This document shows positions 8,571 through 16,697 of a stretch of DNA of 21,149 nt, in pieces. The stretch covers positions 1 through 21,149 of the forward strand of contig JAFVCR010000073.1 in assembly GCA_017479035.1 (NCBI GenBank), written 5' to 3'. Under the pieces are notes generated by a model that had not been told where the DNA came from, made no database searches, and worked only from the letters and a program-made list of their open reading frames with translations. Positions within the stretch are counted from its first letter, which is position 1. Each line of letters opens with the position of its first letter. This stretch comes from Kiritimatiellia bacterium (GTDB lineage Bacteria > Verrucomicrobiota > Kiritimatiellia > RFP12 > UBA1067). The position numbers and the translations under genes were made by a program.

Positions 8571-9548
8571 ATGTCGCAACCAATGACCCGACGCGAATTC
8601 ATCAAAGAGGTCGCCATGTCAATGGTGGCTGCATCGTTTGCGTCCCCTTTGACGGCAATTGCGGGGCGTAAAAGCGACAAATCCATTGGGCTAAAGCCGT
8701 TAGTAAAGTATCGTGGCGGCAAATCGAAGGAGTTGCCGCAGTATATCCGCTTCATCCCGACGGATTACGACACCTACTACGAGCCGTTCTTTGGCGGCGG
8801 GGCGACGTTCTTCCATGTCATGCCAAGAAAGGCTGTCATCGGTGACATCAACGAACCACTGATGAATTTCTACACCGATGTACGCGACCGTTATGACGAA
8901 CTGGCGGTGGAATTGACAAGATTGCAGGAAATCTACGAAGCGAACCAGCGAGATTACAAGGCGCGAAAGGCGAAGTCACCCGATGAGAGAATTCCTAATG
9001 CAAACGAAACTCTCTATTATGAATTGCGTGACCAGTTCAACGGCCTCAAAAAACGCACTTACTCGCGGGCGGCACTCTATTTCTTCATCAACAAAACGGC
9101 GTATTCGGGGATGATTCGTTACAATGCCGATGGACTCTTCAATGTGCCGTTCGGTCGCTATGAGCATTTCAATACTCAACTTGTCTCCAAAGAACATTCC
9201 GAACTCTTGAAGCGGGCGGAGATACTGACGGCTGATTACGAAGTGTCATTCAAGCGGGCTGGCAAGAATGATTTCATGTATCTTGACCCACCATATGATT
9301 GCGTATTCAACGACTATGGCAACTTTGAAGCAACAAGCGGCTTCGATGAAGCGGCTCACCGACGGTTGGCGCAGTTGTTCCGTCAACTGAAATGCCGTGC
9401 CTTAATGATAATCGGACATACGCCGCTCACAGAGGAACTTTATGGCGACCTTGTAAAAGCGGAATATGACAAGAGCTATGCCGTAAATATCCGCAACCGA
9501 TTCCATTCTAAGGCGACGCATTATGTCGTGACAAATTACGAGGTGTGA
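8571..9548 (+). CDS. Dam-type (D12 class) DNA N6-adenine methyltransferase with Tat-like N-terminus
   Basis: 325 residues. From residue about 41 it is a D12/Dam-family methylase: LVKYRGGKSKELPQYI (the family WxGGK-type opening), the AdoMet-binding YYEPFFGGGATFF (69-81), and the catalytic DPPY (239-242). The partner endonuclease is AlwI-like (GGATC), so GATC methylation is the expected specificity; this is inferred. Residues 1-31 do not belong to the family. TRREFIK followed by a hydrophobic stretch and AIA-G is a textbook twin-arginine signal, and ATG 8571 has a good ribosome binding site. Possibly the module inserted after the first ~40 codons of a Tat-exported gene. A shorter product from GTG or TTG codons within this region cannot be excluded. 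Codon use is more AT-rich than in neighbouring genes, as in the endonuclease. Confidence 0.9.
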   Translation: MSQPMTRREFIKEVAMSMVAASFASPLTAIAGRKSDKSIGLKPLVKYRGGKSKELPQYIRFIPTDYDTYYEPFFGGGATFFHVMPRKAVIGDINEPLMNFYTDVRDRYDELAVELTRLQEIYEANQRDYKARKAKSPDERIPNANETLYYELRDQFNGLKKRTYSRAALYFFINKTAYSGMIRYNADGLFNVPFGRYEHFNTQLVSKEHSELLKRAEILTADYEVSFKRAGKNDFMYLDPPYDCVFNDYGNFEATSGFDEAAHRRLAQLFRQLKCRALMIIGHTPLTEELYGDLVKAEYDKSYAVNIRNRFHSKATHYVVTNYEV

Positions 9549-9549
9549 A

Positions 9550-11256
9550 ATGGCTCAAATCAAAAGCCCCACGTTGTTCTTTGTCACTTCTCCGCGTACA
9601 CCGTTCAAGATGCGCCCGGAGATAGCCCTGCTCACAAACGAGTTTGCGGGCGAAGAATGGAAAGGCAACACCGAACTTCAAGCGGCGTTCATGCGACGCC
9701 TCGCCACTCTGCCGGAGTTTGAGGGAGCGATAAGCCAGAAAGATCCTGCCCTGAGCGCGAGAGACCGCATAACACGAGGTCCCAAGGCGTTGGGACTAGT
9801 CGCGCTTGACCAAATCGCACTCACCCCTGCGGGCGAAAATTTTCTTGATGATGCGTTGGCTGACGAGGCTCTATTGCGCCAATTGCTCAAGTTTCAGTTG
9901 CCATCGCCGTTCCACAAGGCGAATGCAAGAGTCGATGCCACATTCTGGGTCAAACCGTATCTTGAGATACTGCGGCTCGTCAGTGTCCTTGGTCGTTTGG
10001 CGTTCGATGAACTTGCGCTCTTCGGGATGCAGCTCACGGACTGGCACAGGTTCGATGAGATTGTGGAGGACGTGCGCAGATTTCGCATCGAGAAGGAAAA
10101 GCACAAGGGGCAATACAAAAAATTCCTGTACGAAACCAAGCGGCGCGTGATAATGGCAGCTTTTGCCAAGGAGATTGCGACGGGGCGCACAAGAACGCGC
10201 GAATCGTCGGACGCGACGCTCGACAACTTTGTGAAGACCAAAGCGCACAATCTCCGCGACTACGCCGATGCCTGCTTGCGCTACTTCCGCGCCACAGGGC
10301 TTGTCACCATCAGCAACCCCGGACGCACAATTTCAATTATCGAATCGCGCCGAGAAGAAGTTGCTTTCATCCTCGCCAATATTCCGCGAGACCCAGTATT
10401 CGTGGACGACGAGAAGCGGTATTGCGAATACCTCTATGATGCCGCGCTACCTATGCTGATGACGGATGACAAGACTGTGCTTGACGACAAGGCTGTGAAG
10501 CTCCGTGCCGTCGCTACGAAACAAGAAGCAAAAGCCGCCAGCGCGTCCGAGTTAAAGAAGAAAATCAAGCAGCATCTCGAAGTGCAGAAACGGGCAATCA
10601 TCGAATCGCAGATAACGGAACTGAAGTCATTCTCGAAGTATGATGATGTAGTTGATGTGTTCGGCGGCATAATGGCAAGGGATGTCTATGATCCTCCGCT
10701 TGCCCTCGAATGGAACACTTGGCGAGCGATGACGATGCTTGACGGTGGCACAATTGCCGCAAATCTCAATTTCGACGATGCTGGTAATCCGCTATCTACC
10801 GCGCCCGGCAATGCCGCCGACATTGTTTGCAACTACGGTGATTTCATTGTCACAGTTGAAGTCACACTCATGTCCGGCAACAAACAGTATGATGCCGAGG
10901 GCGAACCTGTGGCGCGGCATTTGGGCGACATCAAGGCGAAGACGGGCAAGGAAGCCTATTGCCTGTTTGTTGCGCCGACTATCAACGACAGTTCAATTTC
11001 GCACTTTTATATGCTTCACCAAACGAAAGTGAAGCACTATGGCGGCAAATCTGTAATCATTCCGCTGACCCTTAAGCGTTTCATGGGGATGCTCGCGCAG
11101 TCAAAGAACTGCGGTTATATTCCCGCTCCGGACAAGGTTCGCGCGTTTTGCGAGTATTCGCGCACAGCCGCTGCATCTGCCGATGACGAAACCGAATGGT
11201 ATTCCGCCATTTCGCGCAAAGCCGACAACTGGTTGTCCGAAAACAATGCATCGTAA
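9550..11256 (+). CDS. AlwI-family type IIS restriction endonuclease
   Basis: 568 residues. The start (PTLFFVTSPRTPFKMRPEIALL) and the C-terminal nuclease segment match the AlwI family, related to Nt.BstNBI/PleI-type enzymes, which bind asymmetric 5-bp sites and cut a few bases downstream. Probable catalytic residues are E387 (ALEWNTWRA), D424 (AADIV), E437 (TVEVT) and E450 (AEGEPVARHL). Their spacing (37, 13, 13) closely follows what I recall for Nt.BstNBI. If the site is GGATC, a single Dam-type methylase suffices, because the inner GATC is palindromic and both strands are modified. The gene follows the methylase by one base, the order in which protection can precede cleavage. Codon use is AT-richer than in the flanking housekeeping genes, consistent with transfer. 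It appears intact. Confidence 0.85.
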   Translation: MAQIKSPTLFFVTSPRTPFKMRPEIALLTNEFAGEEWKGNTELQAAFMRRLATLPEFEGAISQKDPALSARDRITRGPKALGLVALDQIALTPAGENFLDDALADEALLRQLLKFQLPSPFHKANARVDATFWVKPYLEILRLVSVLGRLAFDELALFGMQLTDWHRFDEIVEDVRRFRIEKEKHKGQYKKFLYETKRRVIMAAFAKEIATGRTRTRESSDATLDNFVKTKAHNLRDYADACLRYFRATGLVTISNPGRTISIIESRREEVAFILANIPRDPVFVDDEKRYCEYLYDAALPMLMTDDKTVLDDKAVKLRAVATKQEAKAASASELKKKIKQHLEVQKRAIIESQITELKSFSKYDDVVDVFGGIMARDVYDPPLALEWNTWRAMTMLDGGTIAANLNFDDAGNPLSTAPGNAADIVCNYGDFIVTVEVTLMSGNKQYDAEGEPVARHLGDIKAKTGKEAYCLFVAPTINDSSISHFYMLHQTKVKHYGGKSVIIPLTLKRFMGMLAQSKNCGYIPAPDKVRAFCEYSRTAAASADDETEWYSAISRKADNWLSENNAS

Positions 11257-11306
11257 GACATTTGGTTGTAAGAATTGCGATGGAAACCATCCCAAAATGT
11301 CGTTTT
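11257..11306 (+). terminator. Possible terminator hairpin after the restriction-modification genes
   Basis: GACATTTGG (11257-11265) pairs with CCAAAATGTC (11292-11301) with one bulged base. Nested inside is a perfect small hairpin, GATGG-AAA-CCATC (11279-11291). GTTTT follows. It starts directly after the endonuclease stop. The T-run is short, so termination would be partial. Confidence 0.4.
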
Positions 11307-11355
11307 GGAGGTTCCCCCGTGCGGGAAGGAGCCAATTGAAGAAAGAAAGGGCTGG

Positions 11356-11901
11356 ATGAGCATGCTGAAGAAAGTTTTTGCCGTTTTTGCGGCGGAGAAG
11401 AGCGGTACGGGCATGATTGCGGGATTGATGCAAGATTCGCGGGTGAGGGCGGTGTGGCAGTTTGCGAAGTACGGCGCGGTGGGTGTGATGTCCACGCTAG
11501 TGCAGGTGGGCGTGTTCTATATTCTCGCCGCGAGCGTTCTCCAATGCTTGAATGCGGACGACGTGGCGGTGAAGTTCCTGGGGCTGCCCGCGGTGGACGT
11601 CACCGACGGCGTGAGAGCATGGCGGGCGGGAGTCGCACAGGCGGCGGGGTTCACCGTATCCAACCTCTTCTGCTGGGTGATGAACCGCCTTTTCGTATTC
11701 ACGCCCGGGCGGCACAGATGGTATGTGGAGCTTGCGATGTTCTACGGCGCGAGCGTGACGGCGTTCGCGGCCGGAGTTGCGCTGCAGAGCATTGCGATAC
11801 ACCATCTCGGATGGCAGACGAGCGCGGGCGCGTTGATTGAAATAGTCACGAGCCTGATGATAAACTTCGTCGTGCGCAAGCTTTTCATTTTCAAAGGCTG
11901 A
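11356..11901 (+). CDS. GtrA-family membrane protein
   Basis: 181 residues, four predicted transmembrane helices typical of the GtrA family (small membrane proteins linked to polyprenyl-phosphate-sugar translocation and surface polysaccharide decoration). Segments are roughly 39-65 (FAKYGAVGVMSTLVQVGVFY), then after a longer-than-usual loop AAGFTVSNLFCWVMNRLFVF, then VELAMFYGASVTAFAAGVAL, and finally GALIEIVTSLMINFVVRKLF. The conserved N-R-x-F-V-F motif at the end of the second helix and the final RKLFIF are present. ATG 11356 is preceded by AAAGG with six bases of spacing; the upstream TTG at 11275 lies in the hairpin after the endonuclease and is unlikely. It is not next to a glycosyltransferase here, though the GT17 gene is 4.4 kb away. 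The donor lipid is unknown. Confidence 0.85.
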   Translation: MSMLKKVFAVFAAEKSGTGMIAGLMQDSRVRAVWQFAKYGAVGVMSTLVQVGVFYILAASVLQCLNADDVAVKFLGLPAVDVTDGVRAWRAGVAQAAGFTVSNLFCWVMNRLFVFTPGRHRWYVELAMFYGASVTAFAAGVALQSIAIHHLGWQTSAGALIEIVTSLMINFVVRKLFIFKG

Positions 11902-11905
11902 AAGA

Positions 11906-12000
11906 TGAATTCAACCACGAAATACTCGAAATGCACGAAAACGCTCCTGGGGCTGCGGTGCGCAGCCGCACGACATTTTCGCGTGTTCCGCGTGTTCCAC
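11906..12000. repeat. Palindromic CACGAAA-type intergenic element flanked by a 10-base direct repeat
   Basis: The gap between gtrA and etfB contains CACGAAA-like units on the left (11910-11940) and their degenerate inverted counterparts on the right, including a perfect 9-base tandem GCGTGTTCC x2 (11981-11998). In the centre is a perfect hairpin GGCTGCG-GTG-CGCAGCC (11951-11967). The direct repeat GGCTGAAAGA occurs at 11896-11905 and 12001-12010, exactly bracketing the element and overlapping the gtrA stop. Confidence 0.65.
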
Positions 12001-12024
12001 GGCTGAAAGAAGAAGGAAGAATCG

Positions 12025-12825
12025 ATGCACGTTGTGGTATGTTTGAAACAAGTGCCGGATTCGACGAACGTCAGGATAAATCCGGAAACGAACACGCTCA
12101 TGCGCGAAGGCGTGGAGGCGATACTGAATCCGTTCGACGAATACGCGCTCGAAGCCGCGCTTGCCGTGAAGGACGCTACCGGCGCGAAGGTGACGGCGCT
12201 TTCGATGGGGCCGCCGCAGGCGCAGAGCGTTTTGCGCGATGCGCTCGCACGCGGAGCGGACGAGGCGTATCTCGTTTCGAGCCGCGCATTCGGCGGAGCG
12301 GACACGCTTGCGACGAGCTACACTCTCGCGAAAGCGATCCGCCACATCTGCGGCGGCGCGGCTCCCGAAATCGTATTCTTCGGCAAACAGGCGATCGACG
12401 GCGACACGGCGCAGGTGGGCCCTGGCGTGAGCGAATTTCTCGACGCCGCGCTCGTCACATACGTCAAGAAACTTGATGCCGCCGCAGACGGCTGGACTGC
12501 CGAAACCGTGATGGACGACGGCGACACCACGCTTGCCGGCGGCTATCCCGCAGTATTCACGGTTCTCAAGGAAGCGCCCGCGCCGCGATTCGCGCCGCTT
12601 GCCGGAGCGATGGCGGCGGCGAAGGCGGAGATAAAAATCCTCGACGAGAAAACCATCGGCGCGGAGCCGGCGAAGATTGGACTCAAGGGTTCGCCCACGA
12701 AGGTGGTGCGCATATTCCCTCCGCCGTCAAGAGGAGGCGGAGAAAAGTTCGACGCGCGGGGAGACGCGAAGTCCGCAGCGGAGAAAATCGCGGAGTTCAT
12801 GCGCGGGAAAGGACTTGCGAAATGA
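12025..12825 (+). CDS. etfB: Electron transfer flavoprotein beta subunit, bifurcating-type
   Basis: 266 residues. Pairs with EtfA to form an FAD-containing electron carrier. The opening MHVVVCLKQVPDS and LNPFDEYALEAAL (about 34-46) are family signatures. The segment RAFGGADTLATSYTLA (87-102), with FGKQAIDGDTAQVGP following, is the version seen in bifurcating ETFs and FixA, which bind a second FAD where canonical ETFs bind AMP. This follows family knowledge; the flavin content is inferred. AAGGAAG at 12013-12019 provides the ribosome binding site. A 20-residue Pro/Gly/Lys-rich insertion near 228-247 precedes the C-terminal helix. The stop overlaps etfA by ATGA, so the subunits are translationally coupled. 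Confidence 0.92.
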   Translation: MHVVVCLKQVPDSTNVRINPETNTLMREGVEAILNPFDEYALEAALAVKDATGAKVTALSMGPPQAQSVLRDALARGADEAYLVSSRAFGGADTLATSYTLAKAIRHICGGAAPEIVFFGKQAIDGDTAQVGPGVSEFLDAALVTYVKKLDAAADGWTAETVMDDGDTTLAGGYPAVFTVLKEAPAPRFAPLAGAMAAAKAEIKILDEKTIGAEPAKIGLKGSPTKVVRIFPPPSRGGGEKFDARGDAKSAAEKIAEFMRGKGLAK

Positions 12826-14036
12826 CGGACGCACCGGTTGCGATAGACAGGGAGAAGTGCAGAGGCTGCACGAAATGCGTGAAGGGATGCGGCTTCGGCG
12901 CGCTTTCGATGGACGCGGAGAGGAAAGCCGTGTGCGACGCGGCGGCGTGCAAGGCGTGCTACGCTTGCGTGGCGGCGTGTCCGTTCAAGGCGATTTCGCA
13001 GGTCAAAGCCAAGATATACGGCACGGAGAACATCGCGGACTACAGGAACATCTGGGTGTTTGCGGAGAAATCGGGCGACGAGGTGGCGGGCGTGACGCTC
13101 GAGCTGCTCACCAAGGCGCGCGAGCTGAAGGCGCAGCGCGGCGACGGCTGCAAAGTATGCGCGGTTCTTCTCGGCTCCGCGCCCGACCCCAAGGCGGTGG
13201 AGACGCTCGCGGCCTACGGAGCGGACGAAGTCGTTAGGGCGGAGGCGCCTTCGCTTTCGGAGTACGAAGCCGGTTCGTTCGTCGAGGCCGTGGCGCGGCT
13301 TGCGGCGAAGCACAAGCCCGAAGTGATCCTTGCTGGGGCGACGGCGATAGGCCGCGCGTTTTTCGCGCGTGTGGCGGTGAAACTGCGCACGGGGCTTACG
13401 GCGGACTGCACCGCGCTCAAAATCGAAGAGACCGAAAACAAGGACACCGGCGAAATGCAGATGCTCCTGCACCAGACGCGTCCGGCGTTCGGCGGCAACA
13501 TCATGGCCACGATCATGACGCCGAACCACCGTCCGCAAATGGCCACGGTGCGCCCGGGCGTGTTCAAGGCGGTGCCGTGCGCGGGGAGGGCGGCGGCTGT
13601 GGATGAAGTCCTTGAACTGCTTGCGCCGAGGGTGAAGAGGCTGAAGAGCGAAAAGAAAAAAGACGAAGTGGACATCGCGTCGGCGGAGATAATCGTCTCC
13701 GGCGGGCGCGGGCTGAAGAGCCGCGAGAACTTCGAGATGCTGCACAGCCTCGCGGAGAAACTCGGCGGGACTGTGGCCGCAAGCCGCGCGGCGGTAGTTG
13801 CCGGATGGTGCGAGGCGGCGCGGCAGGTGGGGCAGACGGGCAAGATAGTTTCGCCGCGTCTTTATCTGTGTTTCGGCATCTCCGGCGCGATACAGCACCT
13901 CGAAGGGATACGCGGCGCGGACACGGTCGTGGCAGTAAATTCCGATCCGTCCGCACCGATATTCGGCGTGGCGGATTTGGGAATCACGGGCGACGCGCTT
14001 GAAATCATACCGGCGTTGATGGAGGCTTTGCAATGA
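12822..14036 (+). CDS. etfA: Electron transfer flavoprotein alpha subunit with N-terminal 2[4Fe-4S] ferredoxin domain
   Basis: 404 residues. Residues 8-58 are a ferredoxin domain with two CxxCxxCxxxC sets (C13, C16, C19, C23 and C43, C46, C49, C53). Standard EtfA follows from about residue 67: IWVFAEKSGDEV, then the C-terminal FAD domain with GGRGLKSRENF, AASRAAV, GQTGKIVSPRLYLCFGISG and AIQHLEGIRGADTVVAVN. A similar ferredoxin extension is known from caffeyl-CoA reductase CarE and lactate dehydrogenase-associated ETFs of acetogens. There it adds a low-potential electron route next to the bifurcating flavin. EtfB lies upstream and an ETF-quinone oxidoreductase downstream, both by ATGA overlap, so the three probably form one complex. 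No acyl-CoA or lactate dehydrogenase is adjacent in the window. Confidence 0.93.
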   Translation: MTDAPVAIDREKCRGCTKCVKGCGFGALSMDAERKAVCDAAACKACYACVAACPFKAISQVKAKIYGTENIADYRNIWVFAEKSGDEVAGVTLELLTKARELKAQRGDGCKVCAVLLGSAPDPKAVETLAAYGADEVVRAEAPSLSEYEAGSFVEAVARLAAKHKPEVILAGATAIGRAFFARVAVKLRTGLTADCTALKIEETENKDTGEMQMLLHQTRPAFGGNIMATIMTPNHRPQMATVRPGVFKAVPCAGRAAAVDEVLELLAPRVKRLKSEKKKDEVDIASAEIIVSGGRGLKSRENFEMLHSLAEKLGGTVAASRAAVVAGWCEAARQVGQTGKIVSPRLYLCFGISGAIQHLEGIRGADTVVAVNSDPSAPIFGVADLGITGDALEIIPALMEALQ

Positions 14037-15604
14037 TCATAGAGAGCGATGTGTTGATAGTGGGCGCGGGGCCTGCCGGGCTTGCCGCCGCTATTGCGCT
14101 GCGGCGCGGGAACGCGAACCTGCGCGTGGTGGTTCTGGATAAAGGCCGCAACGCGGGCAGCCACGTTTTGAGCGGCGCGGTGATAGACCCCTCCGGATTC
14201 AAAGGTCTGCTGACGGACGATGAAATCGCAAAACTTCCGTTCGATACGGGCGTGACGAAGGAAAGTTTCCGTTTCCTCTTCGGCGAAAACTCTTCGGTGA
14301 AAATCCCGTGGGTGCCGCCGATGATGCGCCAGATTGGTTTCCCCGTGGGTTCCGCGACGAAGCTTGCGGCGTATCTCGCGGCCATCGCGCAGAAGGAAGG
14401 CGCGGAGATCTACACGGGCTATGCGGTGACGGAACTCGTGGAGCAGAACGGGCGCATCGCAGGCGCAAGGACCGGAGAGAAGGGACGCGGCAAAGACGGC
14501 GCGGCGAAAGCGAACTTCCTTGCAAGCGAGGAAATCCGCGCAAAGACCGTGATACTTGCCGAAGGCGCGGCGGGCATCCTCACCGGCAAACTGGTAAAGG
14601 ACAAGAACCTCGGCGGGAAGAAGCCGCAGACGTACGCGCTCGGCATCAAGGAACTCGTGGAAATCCCCGCCGCGCCGGAGCGCAAAGGCGAGATAATGCA
14701 CACGTTCGGCTGGCCGGTGGACATGAAAACATACGGCGGCGGCTTTGTGTATCACACGAGCGAAACGCAGGTGATGGTCGGCTACGTTGTGGGGCTAGAC
14801 TACCGCGACGCGTCGCTCGATGCGCACGAACTTTTCCGCAAGTTCAAATCGAGCGCGGCGGTGGCGGAGCACATCAAAGGCGGCAAGGCCGTTGCATACG
14901 GCGCAAAGATAATCCCCGAAGGCGGATACTACGCGCTGCCGCAGCCGTATTTCCCCGGTGCGCTGATAATCGGCGACGGCGCGGGGCTGATGGACGGACT
15001 TCGCATCAAGGGTGTGCATCTTGCGTTGCAGAGCGCGAAGGCTGCGGCGGAGGCGATCCTCGCGGACGACGAAGCGTCCTACCCCGGGCGGCTCAAGGCC
15101 ACGAAAGGCTACGGGGAAGTCAAGCGCGTGAGGAACGTCCACGGCGGCTTCACATACGGTGCGCCGGTCGGCGTGATGATGGCGGGGTTCGCGTGGGCCA
15201 CGTTCGGCAAGTTCCCGTTCTGGGCTGTGGGGCGCAAACACAAGGACTGCGAATTGAACGAGTTTGCGGCGGATAAAACGAAAGATTCGTCAACGATTCG
15301 TCCGGATGCGCTCTCTCCCGACAGGCTGACGGACGTGTTCATGAGCGGGACGATGCACGAGGAGGATCAGCCGTGCCACCTCAAGATACGCGACCGTGCC
15401 AAATGCGCCGCGTGCGAACGCAAGTACAAAAGCCCGTGCACGAGGTTCTGCCCGGCGGAGGTGTACCGCCGCGAAGGAGATGAACTCGCTATCGATTTCT
15501 CGAACTGCCTGCACTGCAAGACGTGCAAGGTGAAATGCCCGATGGAAAACGTGGAGTGGACGTTCCCGCAAGGCGGCGACGGCCCGCGCTACACGAGGCT
15601 GTGA
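14033..15604 (+). CDS. ETF-quinone oxidoreductase (EtfCX/FixCX-like fusion) with two predicted [4Fe-4S] clusters
   Basis: 523 residues. FAD-binding G11-A-G13-P-A-G16 opens the protein; family segments include FPVGSATKLAAYL, TFGWPVDMKTYGGGF, PYFPGALIIGDGAGLMDGLRIKGVH, and MMAGFAWATFGKFPFW. It should pass ETF electrons to quinone at the membrane. The C-terminus has eight cysteines: C458, C461, C469, C473-P and C492, C495, C498, C502-P. The mitochondrial-type enzyme uses four (equivalents of C473, C492, C495, C498) for one cluster. Here the full pattern of a 2[4Fe-4S] ferredoxin is present, like separate FixX/EtfX subunits, so it reads as FixC plus FixX in one chain. Whether the quinone is ubiquinone or menaquinone cannot be seen. 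It overlaps etfA by ATGA. Confidence 0.9.
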   Translation: MIIESDVLIVGAGPAGLAAAIALRRGNANLRVVVLDKGRNAGSHVLSGAVIDPSGFKGLLTDDEIAKLPFDTGVTKESFRFLFGENSSVKIPWVPPMMRQIGFPVGSATKLAAYLAAIAQKEGAEIYTGYAVTELVEQNGRIAGARTGEKGRGKDGAAKANFLASEEIRAKTVILAEGAAGILTGKLVKDKNLGGKKPQTYALGIKELVEIPAAPERKGEIMHTFGWPVDMKTYGGGFVYHTSETQVMVGYVVGLDYRDASLDAHELFRKFKSSAAVAEHIKGGKAVAYGAKIIPEGGYYALPQPYFPGALIIGDGAGLMDGLRIKGVHLALQSAKAAAEAILADDEASYPGRLKATKGYGEVKRVRNVHGGFTYGAPVGVMMAGFAWATFGKFPFWAVGRKHKDCELNEFAADKTKDSSTIRPDALSPDRLTDVFMSGTMHEEDQPCHLKIRDRAKCAACERKYKSPCTRFCPAEVYRREGDELAIDFSNCLHCKTCKVKCPMENVEWTFPQGGDGPRYTRL

Positions 15605-15643
15605 AAGTTGAAAACGTAAAGATTGTTTGAAAGGAAAGTTGCA

Positions 15644-16597
15644 ATGAAAAAGATTATCGCATTTGCGTTGGCGGCGGTGTTCGCGCAGGCCGGAGCATCC
15701 GTGCTGGACGGCGTGGCGGGGCGCGTGGGCGGCTACACGATCACAATCGGCGAGGTGATGCAGGAGGTGGGCAAAACGCCGCATCTCCGCGCGTTGCTCG
15801 CACAGGCCACAGACCAGAAAACCGTGATGGAAGCACTCTACGGCAACGCGCTCGACGAACTCATCGAGCGGAGGCTCATCCTCAAGGCCGCGCAGGAAAA
15901 GAAAATCGACATGCAGGAGTGGGTGGTGGACAACCGCATCCGCGAAATAGTGAAGGACTCCTTTGACGGCGACCGCAACAAACTCCTCGACGCGCTCGCA
16001 AAGACGCGCACCGCCTATCCCGATTGGGTTACGTCCATCCGCGAAGACCTCATCCTCGCTGCGATGCGCTGGCAGTTCGTCGATAAGAACATCACAGCCA
16101 CGCCGGCGGAGATGCGCCGCGAATGGGAAACGAACAAGACCTCATACGTAGCCGCGCCGAGCGTGAGCGTGAGCGTGATACTCCTCAAACCCGAAGACGG
16201 CGAAGATGTGGAGACGCGCGGCAAAGCGATACTCTCGCGCATCGCGGCGGGGGAGGATTTCGCTGCGCTCGCAAAAGAGTTCTCCGCAGACTCCCACGCG
16301 GCCGAGGGCGGCGCATGGAAAAACGTCAACCCCGAAGACGAATTCAACGAGGACATCGTGGAAATACTTTCCGGCCTGAAAACGGGAGAGACCTCGCCCG
16401 TGGTGAATCTCGCGGGCTGGGGCTTCATCATCCGCAAGGACGCGGAACGCGAAGCGGGGCAGAAGACCTTTGCGGAAGCCTACGACGATGTGGCCGCAGC
16501 AGTCCGCCGCGCGAAGGGCGATGCCGCCTACCGCGCATGGATCGAGCGTCTGCGCAAAAACGCATTCGTCGAAAAGAAACCCATGCCCGAACTGTGA
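15644..16597 (+). CDS. Exported SurA/parvulin-like peptidyl-prolyl isomerase
   Basis: 317 residues. A signal peptide (MKKIIAFALAAVFAQAGA) directs it to the periplasm. Residues about 20-160 resemble the SurA N-terminal chaperone region (GVAGRVGGYTITIGEVMQE, LDELIERRLILKAAQEKKI). Residues about 170-275 form a degenerate parvulin domain: SVSVILLKPED, then ILSRIAAGEDFAALAKEFSAD, AAEGGAWKNV, LSGLKTGETSPVV and GWGFIIRKD. The usual catalytic histidine-like ARHIL opening is VSVILL here, so isomerase activity is uncertain and chaperone function is more likely. It probably assists folding of outer-membrane or secreted proteins. ATG 15644 follows AAGGAAAG; the upstream in-frame codon at 15623 lies before the signal peptide and is not preferred. 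It sits 39 bases after the ETF-QO gene; no functional link is evident. Confidence 0.82.
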   Translation: MKKIIAFALAAVFAQAGASVLDGVAGRVGGYTITIGEVMQEVGKTPHLRALLAQATDQKTVMEALYGNALDELIERRLILKAAQEKKIDMQEWVVDNRIREIVKDSFDGDRNKLLDALAKTRTAYPDWVTSIREDLILAAMRWQFVDKNITATPAEMRREWETNKTSYVAAPSVSVSVILLKPEDGEDVETRGKAILSRIAAGEDFAALAKEFSADSHAAEGGAWKNVNPEDEFNEDIVEILSGLKTGETSPVVNLAGWGFIIRKDAEREAGQKTFAEAYDDVAAAVRRAKGDAAYRAWIERLRKNAFVEKKPMPEL

Positions 16598-16603
16598 GGC
16601 GTA

Positions 16604-16668
16604 TTTTTTCAACGCAGAGGCCACGGAGGTTTCTCAACGCAGAGGCGCAGAGAGGCAGAGGCGCAGAG
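16604..16668 (+). repeat. CAACGCAGAG-type repeat, left side of the GxxExxY cassette
   Basis: Two units in the same orientation: a T-run plus CAACGCAGAGGC (16604-16621) and CAACGCAGAGGCGCAGAG (16635-16652), followed by further GGCAGAGGCGCAGAG. The inverted counterpart lies at 17085-17124 on the other side of the GxxExxY gene. Confidence 0.8.
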
Positions 16669-16697
16669 AATTTAAATATGAATAATGGAGAGTGGAG

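Noticed and set aside
16604..16668. CRISPR array
   Set aside because: The units are adjacent or separated by a few degenerate bases and lack regular unique spacers; the matching copy at 17085 is inverted.
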